Positions 17,267 to 25,872 of a stretch of DNA of 64,000 nucleotides are shown in pieces. The notes beneath the pieces were generated by a model, which saw only the letters and a program-made list of their open reading frames with translations, did no database searches and was not told where the DNA came from. The translations under genes were made by a program, and so were the position numbers. Origin of the DNA: Pantoea anthophila. Lineage in GTDB: Bacteria; Pseudomonadota; Gammaproteobacteria; Enterobacterales; Enterobacteriaceae. Position 1 is the first letter of the stretch; each line of letters begins with the position of its first letter. Location: assembly GCF_006494375.1 (NCBI RefSeq), contig NZ_VHIZ01000056.1, forward strand, positions 327,685 to 391,684, in the 5' to 3' direction.

Positions 17267-19485
17267 ACGGTGCTCTCCTGAGTCAGGGTGGATGCAGAGG
17301 GAGTGGCGGCGAGGGCCGCCGGTCGGGTGACACGGCGCAGGCGGCGTTCGCCCACCAGCAGCTGGAAGAGACCAATAATCAGCAGCATCACCAGGATCAG
17401 GACCGAGGAGTAGGCAATGGCGACGCCATATTCACCGTTCTCCACCAGCCCGACAATGTACGAGGTCGCCATGTTGTACTGCGCGCTGACCAGGAAGATC
17501 ACCGCGCTGATGGAGGTAATGGCGCGCACAAAGGCGTACACCAGCGCCGCGCTGATGGCCGGTTTCAGCAGCGGCAGCACCACCTTGCGCAGGGTACGGA
17601 AACTGGTTGCGCCCAGCGTGAGTGACGCTTCATCCAGGCTTTTATCCAGCTGGCTCATCGCCGCAATGCCGCCACGCACCCCGACGGGCATGTTACGGAA
17701 GACAAAACAGGCAATCAGGATCATCGCGGTGCCGGTTATCTCCAGCGGCGGCAGGTTGTAGGCCATGACATAGCTCACGCCGATAACCGTACCGGGAATG
17801 GCAAAGCTCAGCATCAGCATGAACTCAAAGGTCTGCCGTCCGGCAAAGCGCTGACGCACGATCATCCAGGCGGTCAGCAGCCCGACAATCGCCGTGAGGG
17901 GGGCCGCAATCAGGGCAATCTCCAGCGTCGTCCAGAAGGAGTTCCACGCCACGCCCTGCCACACCAGCTCCCCCTGAGTGAGGGTGACACGGAAGGCGCG
18001 GATGTAGTGATCCAGCGTCAGGCTGTTGTCGAGCCCCCAGGAGTGGACAAAGCCACCAATGAGGATCATGCCGTAGATCACCAGAGTAAAGAGCCCCCAT
18101 GGGATCACCATCCCATAGACGCCAAATCTGACCGGACGCGGCAGCATGGCATGACGGCCGCCGTCGCCTTTCCCGGTGACGGTGGTAAAACTTTTCCCGG
18201 CAAGCCACAGGCGCTGCAGCAGAAAGGCCGCCAGCGTGAAGGCCAGCAGGATCATCGCCAGCACCGCCGCGCGGCTCGGGTCGTTTTGCGCGCCGACCAC
18301 TGAAAAGAAGATCTCTGTAGAGAGCACGCCGTGACTGCCGCCCAGCACCATCGGATTGCCGAAGTCCGCCATGCTTTCGATAAAGCTGATCAGAAAGGCG
18401 TTGGCCAGCCCCGGAGCCATCAGCGGCAGCGACACGCGGGAGAAGGTCCGCCAGCGGCTGGCTCGCAGCGTCTGCGACGCCTCCTCCAGTGAGGGACTGA
18501 CGCCCTCGACCACCCCGATCAGCACCAGGAAGGCCACCGGCGTAAACGAGAGCACCTGCGCAATCCAGATCCCGGTCAGCCCGTAGAGCCAGCGTCCCGG
18601 CGCAATGCCGAACAGCGACGCCAGCGATTCGGTGACGACGCCAGAGCGGCCAAACAGCAAAATCAGCGCCAGACCGATGACAAACGGCGGCGTGATAATC
18701 GGCAGAACGGTGAGCATCCGCAGCGCTTTCTTACACGGCAGTGCCGTGCGCGTCGCCGCCAGCGCAAACGCCAGCCCCAGCAGCGTCGAGCCGCTGGCCG
18801 TCATCAGCGCCAGTCCCAGCGTTCGCCAGGCCGTCCCGCAGTTGCCGCCGGTAAAACAGCCGAGGCTCCAGATGGCCGGGTCCTGCAGGCTGGCGATCAG
18901 CCCATCGGGTTTAAAGCTGCCATCGCTGTCCTGCACCGCGGCGACAAACAGGCTGAGCACCGGATAGAGCACGAAGGTGGTGACCAGCGCCACCAGCAGC
19001 ACAATCGCCGCCACCACAAAGGCATCGCCTTTCAGGACACCGCGCTCTGCCAGCGCAAAGGCAAAGATCAGCAGAAAAACGGTCAGCAGCAGTAAGGCCC
19101 CCGCGCCCATGGCGGGCTGTCCCTGAGCCAGCGGCCCGATAAGGTGCTCGAGCCACAGCCAGTTCCAGCCGCTGAAACCAATGGCATGCCCCTCCAGCAG
19201 CAGAAACAGGATGCCGGAGACGCTGAACAGCAGCAGCAGCGTGCTGCGGGTCCGGCCGGGAGGCAGAAAGGCGCAGGCGGTAACGCCTCCCCACAGCGCC
19301 ACGGCGACCAGAAGCCAGGGCTGCTGAGCGAGCTGCCACAGGGCCGGTGCACTGTTCTCCTCCGCAGAACGAAAGAGCCAGTCACCCGCAAAGAATCCCT
19401 GCTCCAGGCTGTACCAGGGCAGCAGCGTCAGGGCCACGGCCCCCGCCAGCAGCGCGCCGGTTAAACGGCGATTGTGCGCATTCAT
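17263..19485 (-). CDS. ABC importer permease with two fused membrane domains (AfuB-like)
   Basis: 740 residues, a head-to-tail fusion of two permease domains. Each half has an EAA loop: EASQTLRASRWRTFSRVSLP in the first and DEASLTLGATSFRTLRKVVL in the second, so the single chain can supply both halves of the channel. An additional ~200-residue N-terminal segment with several helices precedes the first domain. The family takes ferric iron, phosphonate or sugar-phosphate binding proteins; AfuB of hexose-phosphate importers has this fused build. The neighbouring binding protein and phosphatase favour an organophosphate substrate. Confidence 0.9.
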   Translation of the reverse strand: MNAHNRRLTGALLAGAVALTLLPWYSLEQGFFAGDWLFRSAEENSAPALWQLAQQPWLLVAVALWGGVTACAFLPPGRTRSTLLLLFSVSGILFLLLEGHAIGFSGWNWLWLEHLIGPLAQGQPAMGAGALLLLTVFLLIFAFALAERGVLKGDAFVVAAIVLLVALVTTFVLYPVLSLFVAAVQDSDGSFKPDGLIASLQDPAIWSLGCFTGGNCGTAWRTLGLALMTASGSTLLGLAFALAATRTALPCKKALRMLTVLPIITPPFVIGLALILLFGRSGVVTESLASLFGIAPGRWLYGLTGIWIAQVLSFTPVAFLVLIGVVEGVSPSLEEASQTLRASRWRTFSRVSLPLMAPGLANAFLISFIESMADFGNPMVLGGSHGVLSTEIFFSVVGAQNDPSRAAVLAMILLAFTLAAFLLQRLWLAGKSFTTVTGKGDGGRHAMLPRPVRFGVYGMVIPWGLFTLVIYGMILIGGFVHSWGLDNSLTLDHYIRAFRVTLTQGELVWQGVAWNSFWTTLEIALIAAPLTAIVGLLTAWMIVRQRFAGRQTFEFMLMLSFAIPGTVIGVSYVMAYNLPPLEITGTAMILIACFVFRNMPVGVRGGIAAMSQLDKSLDEASLTLGATSFRTLRKVVLPLLKPAISAALVYAFVRAITSISAVIFLVSAQYNMATSYIVGLVENGEYGVAIAYSSVLILVMLLIIGLFQLLVGERRLRRVTRPAALAATPSASTLTQESTV

Positions 19486-19542
19486 ACATCACCTCGATTG
19501 GAGAAGCGGACAACTGGCTGATGCCACCGCGGTTCGGCCCGT

Positions 19543-19564
19543 GCCCGGCGTCTGACGGCCGGGC
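19543..19564 (-). promoter_or_regulatory. Intercistronic stem-loop between binding-protein and permease genes
   Basis: Perfect 7-bp GC inverted repeat (19543-19549 / 19558-19564) with an 8-nt loop in the 90-bp gap. Such hairpins often stabilise the upstream message so that binding protein outnumbers the membrane parts. Confidence 0.4.
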
Positions 19565-19575
19565 CGTGCCACGCT

Positions 19576-20604
19576 TCAGTGCGCGCTGGCACCAATCTCT
19601 CTGTCCCAGCGCCCCAGCAGCGCCCTGCGTTTCGCCGAGTCGCCATAGGTTTTGAAGTCATAATCGATCAGGCGGATGTTCTCGAAACGCGGCGCATACT
19701 CTGAGATTTCCGCCTGACGGTTGGAGGGCAGCTGGAACGATTTCGCCTCTTTCATATGGGACTGCGCATCCGCACTCAGCGCCCAGTCATACCAGGCCCG
19801 GGCATTCGCCAGGTTGCGTGCCCCTTTGATAATCGACATGGAGCCAATCTCATAGCCGGTGCCTTCACAGGGGGCGACAGGTTTGATCGGGAAGCCTTCA
19901 ACTTCCATCGCGACCGCGTCGTGCATAAAGACAATCCCGACGGTGGTTTCACCGCGCGCAGCCGCTTTTACCGGTGCCGAGCCGGACTTGGTGTATTGCG
20001 AGATGTTGGCGTTGAGCTTCTTCAGGTAGGCAAAGGCGTCATCTTCCCCCATGATCTGCACCAGCGTCGCCAGCGTGTTGTACGCCGTGCCGGAGGAGTT
20101 GGGGTTGGCGATCTGAATCTCGCCCTTAAAACCGGGATCGAGCAGATCCGCCCAGCAGGCAGGCACCTTCAGCTTTTTCTCCGCCAGCAGGCGGGTGTTG
20201 TAGCCCCAGCCCAGCGCACCGGCATAGACGCCAACGGTCCGGTAACCGGAAATCTCCGCCACCTTTTGTGACCAAGGCTGCTGCTGGTCAAGTAAAGGGG
20301 ACTTGTAGGGCTGGCTCAGCCCCTCTTCTGCGGCCTGCATGTGCGGATCGCCGGTGCCCGCCCACCAGATATCGGTGCGGGGATTGCGCGCCTCGCTGCG
20401 GATTCGGGCGTAGGCTTCACCGGCTGAGAGCCGCACCATGCTGAGCCGGATATCGGGATGAGACTGGCTGAACAGCGTGGTCATCTGTTCACACACCACC
20501 ACATCGGCGGAGCAGATCATATTAAGGCTGCCCGCCGCCGTGGCCGCAAACGGCACCACCGGGCAACTGACGATAACAGCAGCGAGCAGAGAGGAATAAC
20601 GCAT
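19576..20604 (-). CDS. ABC importer periplasmic binding protein (AfuA-like)
   Basis: 342 residues. The ATG at 20604 follows AAGGAG and starts a signal peptide (MRYSSLLAAVIVSCPVVPFAATAAG). The mature chain fits the ferric/organophosphate binding-protein fold: LNMICSADVVVCEQMTTLF, PRTDIWWAGTGDPHMQAAEEG, LGWGYNTRLL, GEIQIANPNSSGTAY. The tandem tyrosines that bind iron in FbpA-type proteins are not evident, and SSGTAYN and the GTGDPH region resemble AfuA, known for hexose phosphates. First gene of the operon; a LacI-type operator lies 42 bp upstream. Confidence 0.85.
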   Translation of the reverse strand: MRYSSLLAAVIVSCPVVPFAATAAGSLNMICSADVVVCEQMTTLFSQSHPDIRLSMVRLSAGEAYARIRSEARNPRTDIWWAGTGDPHMQAAEEGLSQPYKSPLLDQQQPWSQKVAEISGYRTVGVYAGALGWGYNTRLLAEKKLKVPACWADLLDPGFKGEIQIANPNSSGTAYNTLATLVQIMGEDDAFAYLKKLNANISQYTKSGSAPVKAAARGETTVGIVFMHDAVAMEVEGFPIKPVAPCEGTGYEIGSMSIIKGARNLANARAWYDWALSADAQSHMKEAKSFQLPSNRQAEISEYAPRFENIRLIDYDFKTYGDSAKRRALLGRWDREIGASAH

Positions 20605-20645
20605 GGGGATCTCCTTGAGGCCGGATGATGAGGGCGTGCGCCAGC

Positions 20646-20665
20646 TTTTGCACATGTGTGCAAAG
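20646..20665. promoter_or_regulatory. Candidate LacI-family operator near the importer start
   Basis: Near-perfect palindrome TTTGCACAT/GTGTGCAAA in the divergent gap between the binding-protein gene and the lacI-type gene. The same TTTTGCACA half recurs at 20756. Confidence 0.65.
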
Positions 20666-20755
20666 TAGTACGGCGACCCTGCCATGCTGTCAATTCACTT
20701 GTTGAGCAATTGTCAGTCGCTGTCACAAATTTGAAACATTCACTGCCCTGTTATC

Positions 20756-20775
20756 TTTTGCACACCCTTGCATTT
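20756..20775. promoter_or_regulatory. Second candidate LacI-family operator, near the regulator start
   Basis: TTTTGCACACCCTTGCATTT shares TTTTGCACA and TTGCA halves with the site at 20646-20665. It lies 44 bp before the regulator start, consistent with autoregulation. Confidence 0.5.
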
Positions 20776-20818
20776 TCAGGCAGACTCAGTGCGGTTAACG
20801 GCAGGATGAGGAGAGAAG

Positions 20819-21853
20819 ATGCAGCAGCCCAGGGCAGTGGTGAGTGCACAGGATGTGGCAGATCGGGCGGGCGTGTCGCGCTCGGCGGTCTCCCGCACCT
20901 TTACACCGGGGGCCAGCGTGTCGGACGCCACCCGGCAGCGGGTAATGAAAGCGGCGGAAGAGCTGGGCTATCACGTCAATCATCTGGCGCGCGGCCTGGT
21001 ACGAAACCGCAGCGGCATTGTCTGCCTGATCGCCTCAGAGGTGGATACGCCCTACCGTGCCAGCCTGGTGCGCTGGATGACCCAGTATCTGCAGGAAGCG
21101 GGCAAGGTGGCGATGCTGATTAACACCGACCGGTCGGATGAGCGGGTTTCCGCCGCGCTGCAGCAGGCGATCCATTTCCGCGCCGACGCCTCGATCATTC
21201 TCTCCGGCATGCCTGACAGTGGCATTACCCGGCTCTGCTACCGGCACGGTCAGCAGCTGGTGCTGATTAACCGCGACGACGCCCTGCCCGGCACGCTCAG
21301 CCTTAACCTCGACTCCCGTCCGGCGGCGGAGATGGCGGTTAACGCCTTTCTGCGCGCGGGCTGCAGCCGCATCGCCTTTGTGAATTCGCTGGCGGGAACG
21401 CCGAGCCTGCTGAAACGCGAAGCCGATTTTCTGACTGCGGCGCAGCAGGCCGGCATTGCCGTGCAGGTGGAACGGTTCGGCAGCACCTCCTATGAGAGCG
21501 GACAGATTCTGGCGCAGCGTCTGCTGACGCGCAGCGTCCGCCCGGATGCGGTCTGTTGCGCCACCGACCTGCTCGCCTGCGGCTTTATGGATGAGGCGCG
21601 TCACCGTTTTGCGCTGCGTATCCCGGAGGATCTCTGCATCATCGGACACGACAACATCGCGCAGTCGGGCTGGAGCGCCTACGACCTCACCACCTTTGCG
21701 CAGCCGGTAGAGCAGTTCGCCCGCGATGCGATTGACTGGCTGGTGGCGGCGGAGGCGCAACCGGAAAGTCTCCTGCCGCGAGCAGAACAGCCGCAGGCAC
21801 GGAAAATATATCCGGTCGATGTGGTCTGGCGGGGATCGGTGCGCGGCGGATGA
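20819..21853 (+). CDS. LacI-family transcriptional regulator
   Basis: 344 residues, start ATG after GAGGAGA. The N-terminal helix-turn-helix is VSAQDVADRAGVSRSAVSRTFTPG with the hinge VNHLARGLVRNRSGIVCLI; the rest is a periplasmic-binding-like sensor domain with VCCATDLLACGFMDEARHR and IIGHDNIAQSGWSAYDLTTF. Divergent from the AfuABC-like operon with two matching palindromes between them, so it very likely represses that operon in response to the imported substrate or a derivative. Confidence 0.93.
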   Translation: MQQPRAVVSAQDVADRAGVSRSAVSRTFTPGASVSDATRQRVMKAAEELGYHVNHLARGLVRNRSGIVCLIASEVDTPYRASLVRWMTQYLQEAGKVAMLINTDRSDERVSAALQQAIHFRADASIILSGMPDSGITRLCYRHGQQLVLINRDDALPGTLSLNLDSRPAAEMAVNAFLRAGCSRIAFVNSLAGTPSLLKREADFLTAAQQAGIAVQVERFGSTSYESGQILAQRLLTRSVRPDAVCCATDLLACGFMDEARHRFALRIPEDLCIIGHDNIAQSGWSAYDLTTFAQPVEQFARDAIDWLVAAEAQPESLLPRAEQPQARKIYPVDVVWRGSVRGG

Positions 21854-21873
21854 GCGCCATTCTTTATTTTCAG

Positions 21874-21916
21874 CCGGTACGTTATTTCTCAGCGAAATAA
21901 TTGAGTACCGGTTTTA
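21874..21916 (+). terminator. Terminator-like hairpin after the lacI-type gene
   Basis: CCGGTAC 21874-21880 pairs with GTACCGG 21905-21911, and inner TTATTTC 21882-21888 pairs with GAAATAA 21894-21900; a short T run follows. The inner 19 bp also resemble a Mlc/NagC-type operator. Confidence 0.55.
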
Positions 21917-22053
21917 CGCTTCGCTTTAAATAGCGCTCTTCTGCCCGGAAAAATATTCGGCCGCTTCGCCCCGCAATCGCGATTTCCTGTCTACGCTTTA
22001 TCTGCATTATTAATTTACTCTGGTTTTATCTGCTCAATGAATCAGCAGTCAGA

Positions 22054-22069
22054 TGTGACAAACATCACA
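22054..22069. promoter_or_regulatory. CRP-binding site upstream of the YghA-like gene
   Basis: TGTGA-N6-TCACA, perfect core match. The centre is about 41.5 bp before a start point predicted from GATAAC at 22093-22098, the layout of a class II CRP-activated promoter. Confidence 0.7.
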
Positions 22070-22117
22070 TTTGTGCCAGGCTTACAGTCTCAGATAACAC
22101 TGTTCAAGGAGCATACA

Positions 22118-23011
22118 ATGGCCACACCCACTAACAAGACGCTCGATCTGGATCATTTTCCTAAGCCTCCTTTTGAGGATCAGCCCCAGCAGGCGCCAGG
22201 CCTTGCCAGCAAAATGGTTCCGGTTCCCGATCACGGTGAAACCAGCTACCGTGGCACCGGTCGTCTGACCGGCCGCAAAGCGCTGATCACCGGCGGCGAC
22301 TCCGGGATTGGCCGTGCCGTTGCGATTGCTTATGCCCGTGAAGGCGCCGATGTGGTGATTAACTACCTGCCGGAAGAACAGCCGGATGCCGATGAAGTGG
22401 TTAAATTAATCGAAGCGGAAGGCCGTAAAGTTTTCGCTATTCCCGGTGACATTCGTTCAGAAGAATTCTGTCAGCAGCTGGTCAAAGAGGCGGCCGACAA
22501 ATTAGGTGGTCTGGATATTCTGGTTAATAACGCCGGTCGTCAGCAATTTAATGAGTCCATTCGTACCCTGAGTACAGAAGATTTTGACGCGACGTTTAAA
22601 ACCAACGTTTATGCAATGTTCTGGATCACCAAAGCGGCGCTGGAATATCTGCCACGCGGCGCATCCATTATTAACACCTCGTCAGTGCAGGCGTTTAAAC
22701 CCAGCGATATCCTGCTGGACTATGCGCAGACCAAAGCGGCGATTGTGGCCTTTACCAAATCCCTGGCGAAACAGCTGGGCGGCGACGGCATCCGCGTCAA
22801 CGCGGTAGCGCCGGGTCCATACTGGACCGCACTGCAATCCAGCGGCGGGCAGCCTATGGAAAAAGTGAAGCAGTTTGGTGCCGACTCACCGATGGGCCGT
22901 CCGGGCCAGCCGGTTGAGATCGCCCCGCTCTACGTCACCCTGGCCTCGACCGAGAGCAGCTACTCCTCCGGTCAGGTCTGGTGCTCTGATGGCGGCACCG
23001 GCACCCTGTAA
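22118..23011 (+). CDS. yghA: SDR-family oxidoreductase (YghA-like)
   Basis: 297 residues; the ATG at 22118 follows AAGGAG. A ~45-residue N-terminal extension (FPKPPFEDQPQQAPG) typical of the YghA/general-stress SDR group precedes the Rossmann fold: cofactor loop ITGGDSGIGRAVA, NNAGRQQ, catalytic Ser in NTSSVQAF and YAQTK. It probably reduces or oxidises small alcohols or aldehydes with NAD(P). The promoter shows a strong CRP site and the gene ends in a clear terminator. Confidence 0.9.
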   Translation: MATPTNKTLDLDHFPKPPFEDQPQQAPGLASKMVPVPDHGETSYRGTGRLTGRKALITGGDSGIGRAVAIAYAREGADVVINYLPEEQPDADEVVKLIEAEGRKVFAIPGDIRSEEFCQQLVKEAADKLGGLDILVNNAGRQQFNESIRTLSTEDFDATFKTNVYAMFWITKAALEYLPRGASIINTSSVQAFKPSDILLDYAQTKAAIVAFTKSLAKQLGGDGIRVNAVAPGPYWTALQSSGGQPMEKVKQFGADSPMGRPGQPVEIAPLYVTLASTESSYSSGQVWCSDGGTGTL

Positions 23012-23022
23012 TCCCCTTCTGG

Positions 23023-23049
23023 TGGCCGCGTAAAGCGGCCATTTTTTTT
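23023..23049 (+). terminator. Rho-independent terminator of the YghA-like gene
   Basis: 7-bp stem TGGCCGC/GCGGCCA with a 5-nt loop followed by eight T residues, 11 bp after the stop codon. Confidence 0.9.
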
Positions 23050-23102
23050 GTCCTGCCTCTCTCCCCCTCCGAATCGTTGTGCCTGGTATAAGGAAAAAGA
23101 AC

Positions 23103-24926
23103 ATGGAAAACCCGGTTTTTCATTCGCCGGTCAGAAAAGAAGGTTTTGCAGGGCTGGGCGACTATGCCGCCATTGGTGAAGGCCGTTCGGTGGCGCTGAT
23201 TGCGCCGGATGGCTCCATTGACTGGTGGTGCGCCCCCAATCTCGATGCGAAACCGCTGTTTGATCGCCTGCTGGACGCCGGGCTGGGCGGCTACTTTCAG
23301 GTCGTCCCGCGCGGCAGCTATCAGGTTACGCGACGCTATCGTGACAACAGCAACGTGCTGGAGACCCGCTTTGACACCGACAGCGGCGCCGTCCTGCTTA
23401 CCGAATCGATCAACAGCACGCTGGCGGGCCGTCTGCCCTGGTGTGAGCTGGCCCGCCGCATCGAAGGCGTTGAGGGCGAGGTGGAGTTGCAGATCACGCT
23501 GCGCTTCGGCACCGCCGCTGAAACCCGTTCCCCCTGGGTGGCCGACAATGAGAAAGGCAAGGTGTTTCACATCGCCGAAACGATGGCGATGTTCCGCACC
23601 AGCGACGACATCACCATTACCGAACTGGATGATGAACAGGTCTGCGCCACGCTGCGCACTACCGCCGGTTCCCGCTCGCTCTGCGCCCTGCTGATCACCG
23701 AAAAGGAGCCGCTGGCCGTGCCGCCGCTGGAGGCTATCGACCAGCGGATTGAAACCAGCCATACCGGCTGGACCAGCTGGGTGGAGAGCCTGAGTTATGA
23801 CGGCAGCTACCCGGCGCTGGTCAGGCGCTCTGCCCTGTCGCTGAAGTTTCTCTGGTACTCCCCGACCGGCGCGCTGGCCGCCGCTGCCACCACGTCGCTG
23901 CCGGAGGGCATCGGCGGCGAGAAGAACTATGACTACCGCTACGCCTGGGTGCGGGACGCCTGCCTGATTATCAAAGCCTTTGTCTATCTCGGCGCGCTGG
24001 AAGATTGTAAGGCGGCCTTCTCCTGGCTGTCGCAGACCATCATCCGTCACGGCGTCAGGCTGCGCGCCTGCTATACCCTGAATGGCGATGAGGTGCCCGC
24101 CGAGCGTTATCCGCCCCTGAGCGGCTATCAGCACTCTCAGCCGGTGCGCATCGGCAACAATGCCCGCGATCAGCTGCAGCTCAGTATGTATGGCGATATG
24201 CTCATGACCGCGCAGCGCTTTATTGAAGCGGGCCACGTGCTGGATATCACCACCTCACGCCTGCTGGGCGACCTGGCGAACTGCTGCGCCGACAACTGGC
24301 GACAGAAAGATTGCGGCATCTGGGAGCTGCCGGAGCTGCAGCACTATACCCACTCCAAAATGGCCTGCTGGATAGCGCTGGATCGGGCGGTGGCGCTGGC
24401 GGAAAGTAAACATATCGAACCGACCTGGCTGGGCCGCTGGCAGCGGGAACGTGACCGCATCCGCGACTGGATTGAGTCGCACTGCTGGTCAGAAACGCAG
24501 CAGGCTTACCTCTTCTACGTCGGCAGTGATGCTCGCCTGGACGCCTCGCTGGCGCTGGTTCACAGCTATGGCAATGCGGTTAATCCGCAGCGGATGCTCT
24601 CCACCTACCACGCTATCCGGCAGAAGCTGGGCGACGGCAGCGCCATGCTCTATCGCTACAGCGGCGTCAGGCAGGAGGAGAGTACCTTTCTCGCCTGCGC
24701 CTTCTGGCTGGTGGAAGCCTGGGCGGAAATGGGTGACCGGGATCGGGCGGAACAGGCGATGCAGGAGATTCTGGCGACGCTGGACGGTCAGGGTAACGTC
24801 GATATCTTTAATGAGATGTATGACGTTCGCAGTCAGAGCTGGCGTGGCAACATGCCGCAGGGTCTGAGCCATCTGGCGCTGATCTGCGCGGCCCAGGCGC
24901 TATCGGAATCAAAAGGAGAGGTTTAA
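23103..24926 (+). CDS. Glycoside hydrolase family 15 (glucoamylase/trehalase-like)
   Basis: 607 residues from the ATG at 23103. N-terminal ~200 residues form the beta-sandwich found in bacterial GH15 proteins (FAGLGDYAAIGEGRSVALIAPDGSIDWWCAPN); the rest is an (alpha/alpha)6 barrel with NYDYRYAWVRDACL and later QEESTFLACAFWLVEAWAEMGDRD, which include the expected catalytic acids. No signal peptide, so it is cytoplasmic. The family acts on alpha-glucans or trehalose; the substrate is not shown. It lies behind a terminator but close to the YghA-like gene, a pairing that may reflect stress carbohydrate metabolism. Confidence 0.88.
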   Translation: MENPVFHSPVRKEGFAGLGDYAAIGEGRSVALIAPDGSIDWWCAPNLDAKPLFDRLLDAGLGGYFQVVPRGSYQVTRRYRDNSNVLETRFDTDSGAVLLTESINSTLAGRLPWCELARRIEGVEGEVELQITLRFGTAAETRSPWVADNEKGKVFHIAETMAMFRTSDDITITELDDEQVCATLRTTAGSRSLCALLITEKEPLAVPPLEAIDQRIETSHTGWTSWVESLSYDGSYPALVRRSALSLKFLWYSPTGALAAAATTSLPEGIGGEKNYDYRYAWVRDACLIIKAFVYLGALEDCKAAFSWLSQTIIRHGVRLRACYTLNGDEVPAERYPPLSGYQHSQPVRIGNNARDQLQLSMYGDMLMTAQRFIEAGHVLDITTSRLLGDLANCCADNWRQKDCGIWELPELQHYTHSKMACWIALDRAVALAESKHIEPTWLGRWQRERDRIRDWIESHCWSETQQAYLFYVGSDARLDASLALVHSYGNAVNPQRMLSTYHAIRQKLGDGSAMLYRYSGVRQEESTFLACAFWLVEAWAEMGDRDRAEQAMQEILATLDGQGNVDIFNEMYDVRSQSWRGNMPQGLSHLALICAAQALSESKGEV

Positions 24927-24943
24927 GAAAGGCATCAGGGTGA

Positions 24944-25414
24944 CTATTGCAGCCGGAAGCGCGGGTCGAAGAAAAACGGCTCCACTACCGCTTTCGCAAT
25001 GATGCCCGCCGCTGCCGGATGACGGGGATTGAACAGCGCATTCCACTCACCGGTCAGCGTGCTGGGCACTTTGAGTATCAGGCCGTTCTCCGGGCTGGCG
25101 AGCCACTCATCCCCGATCTGCCGGGTGGACGCGGGCGCAGGATCGGCCTGCCACTCATCCGGCAGCGCCGTCAGTGCCAGTTCGGTGATCAGGGACTCCG
25201 ACACGCTGATCGCGATCATGCTGTAGTCGCGTGACAGATCCTGAATGGTGAGATGCACCAGCGCCTCCAGCACGCAGAGCGCCCGGCTCGACCCCAGGTA
25301 GACACAGACCGATCCCACCGAATTCCAGCGCCCGCCATACGTCCGGGCGCCAAAACCATCAAAGGCGGTCATCGCATATTCACGCTTCACCAGGCGAAAA
25401 AAGGGAACCGCCAT
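24944..25414 (-). CDS. RES-domain NAD+-degrading toxin
   Basis: 156 residues. The RES signature is present: Arg in FFRLVK, TYGGRWNSVGSVCVYLGSSRALCVLEALVH with the Glu, and the Ser further on. RES toxins hydrolyse NAD+ and arrest growth. The start overlaps the antitoxin stop (TGATG), typical for RES-Xre pairs. The gene ends 18 bp from the convergent GH15 gene. Confidence 0.9.
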   Translation of the reverse strand: MAVPFFRLVKREYAMTAFDGFGARTYGGRWNSVGSVCVYLGSSRALCVLEALVHLTIQDLSRDYSMIAISVSESLITELALTALPDEWQADPAPASTRQIGDEWLASPENGLILKVPSTLTGEWNALFNPRHPAAAGIIAKAVVEPFFFDPRFRLQ

Positions 25415-25866
25415 CAGGTGATGACACCGTGCTCGAGCTGGCCGATCAGGTTTATCACCGCTTCCGCCCCTGCCACCGTGGTGGTCATCTCCGCCGGTTT
25501 TTTTCCGCCCAGCGCTTTGGCGGGCGTTTCCAGCCACTGCACCAGACGCGCCCTGTCGTCGCGGAACAGGTTGCTGGCGGCAGAGAGAACGCGAATCAGC
25601 ATGTAGATGCGTCCGCTCTGGTCGGGCGAAAAGGTCTGCGCCGGATCTTTCACTTTGCGGTTGTAGGTGGTGCGATCGATGCCCGCCAGACGGCACAGCC
25701 ACCCCTCGTCGAAGGTGGACAACGACGCGGTGCGTTTCAGCACGCCGCTGCTGAACCCTGTCGCGATACGCTGATGCGCATCCGGCAGGGTTTCCGGCAG
25801 GTTAAGGGCATGCAGCAGCGACGCGTGGCGGCGAGGCTGAGCGGGTGTGTAGATGGCGATGGACAT
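25414..25866 (-). CDS. Xre/MbcA/ParS-type antitoxin of the RES pair
   Basis: 150 residues; the ATG at 25866 has AGGAGG upstream. The N-terminal half carries an Xre-like helix-turn-helix (LCRLAGIDRTTYNRKVKD), and the C-terminal ~60 residues the MbcA/ParS toxin-binding domain (LFRDDRARLVQWLETPAKALGGKKPAEM...EAVINLIGQLEHG). Acts as neutralising partner and autorepressor; a 15-bp-arm palindrome covers its leader. Confidence 0.92.
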   Translation of the reverse strand: MSIAIYTPAQPRRHASLLHALNLPETLPDAHQRIATGFSSGVLKRTASLSTFDEGWLCRLAGIDRTTYNRKVKDPAQTFSPDQSGRIYMLIRVLSAASNLFRDDRARLVQWLETPAKALGGKKPAEMTTTVAGAEAVINLIGQLEHGVIT

Positions 25867-25872
25867 AGCAGC

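Noticed and set aside
22935-24236. 433-codon open frame on the minus strand antisense to the GH15 gene
   Set aside because: It is a shadow of the high-GC GH15 coding sequence: Arg/Gly/Gln-rich, without domains, and the plus-strand gene is clearly real.
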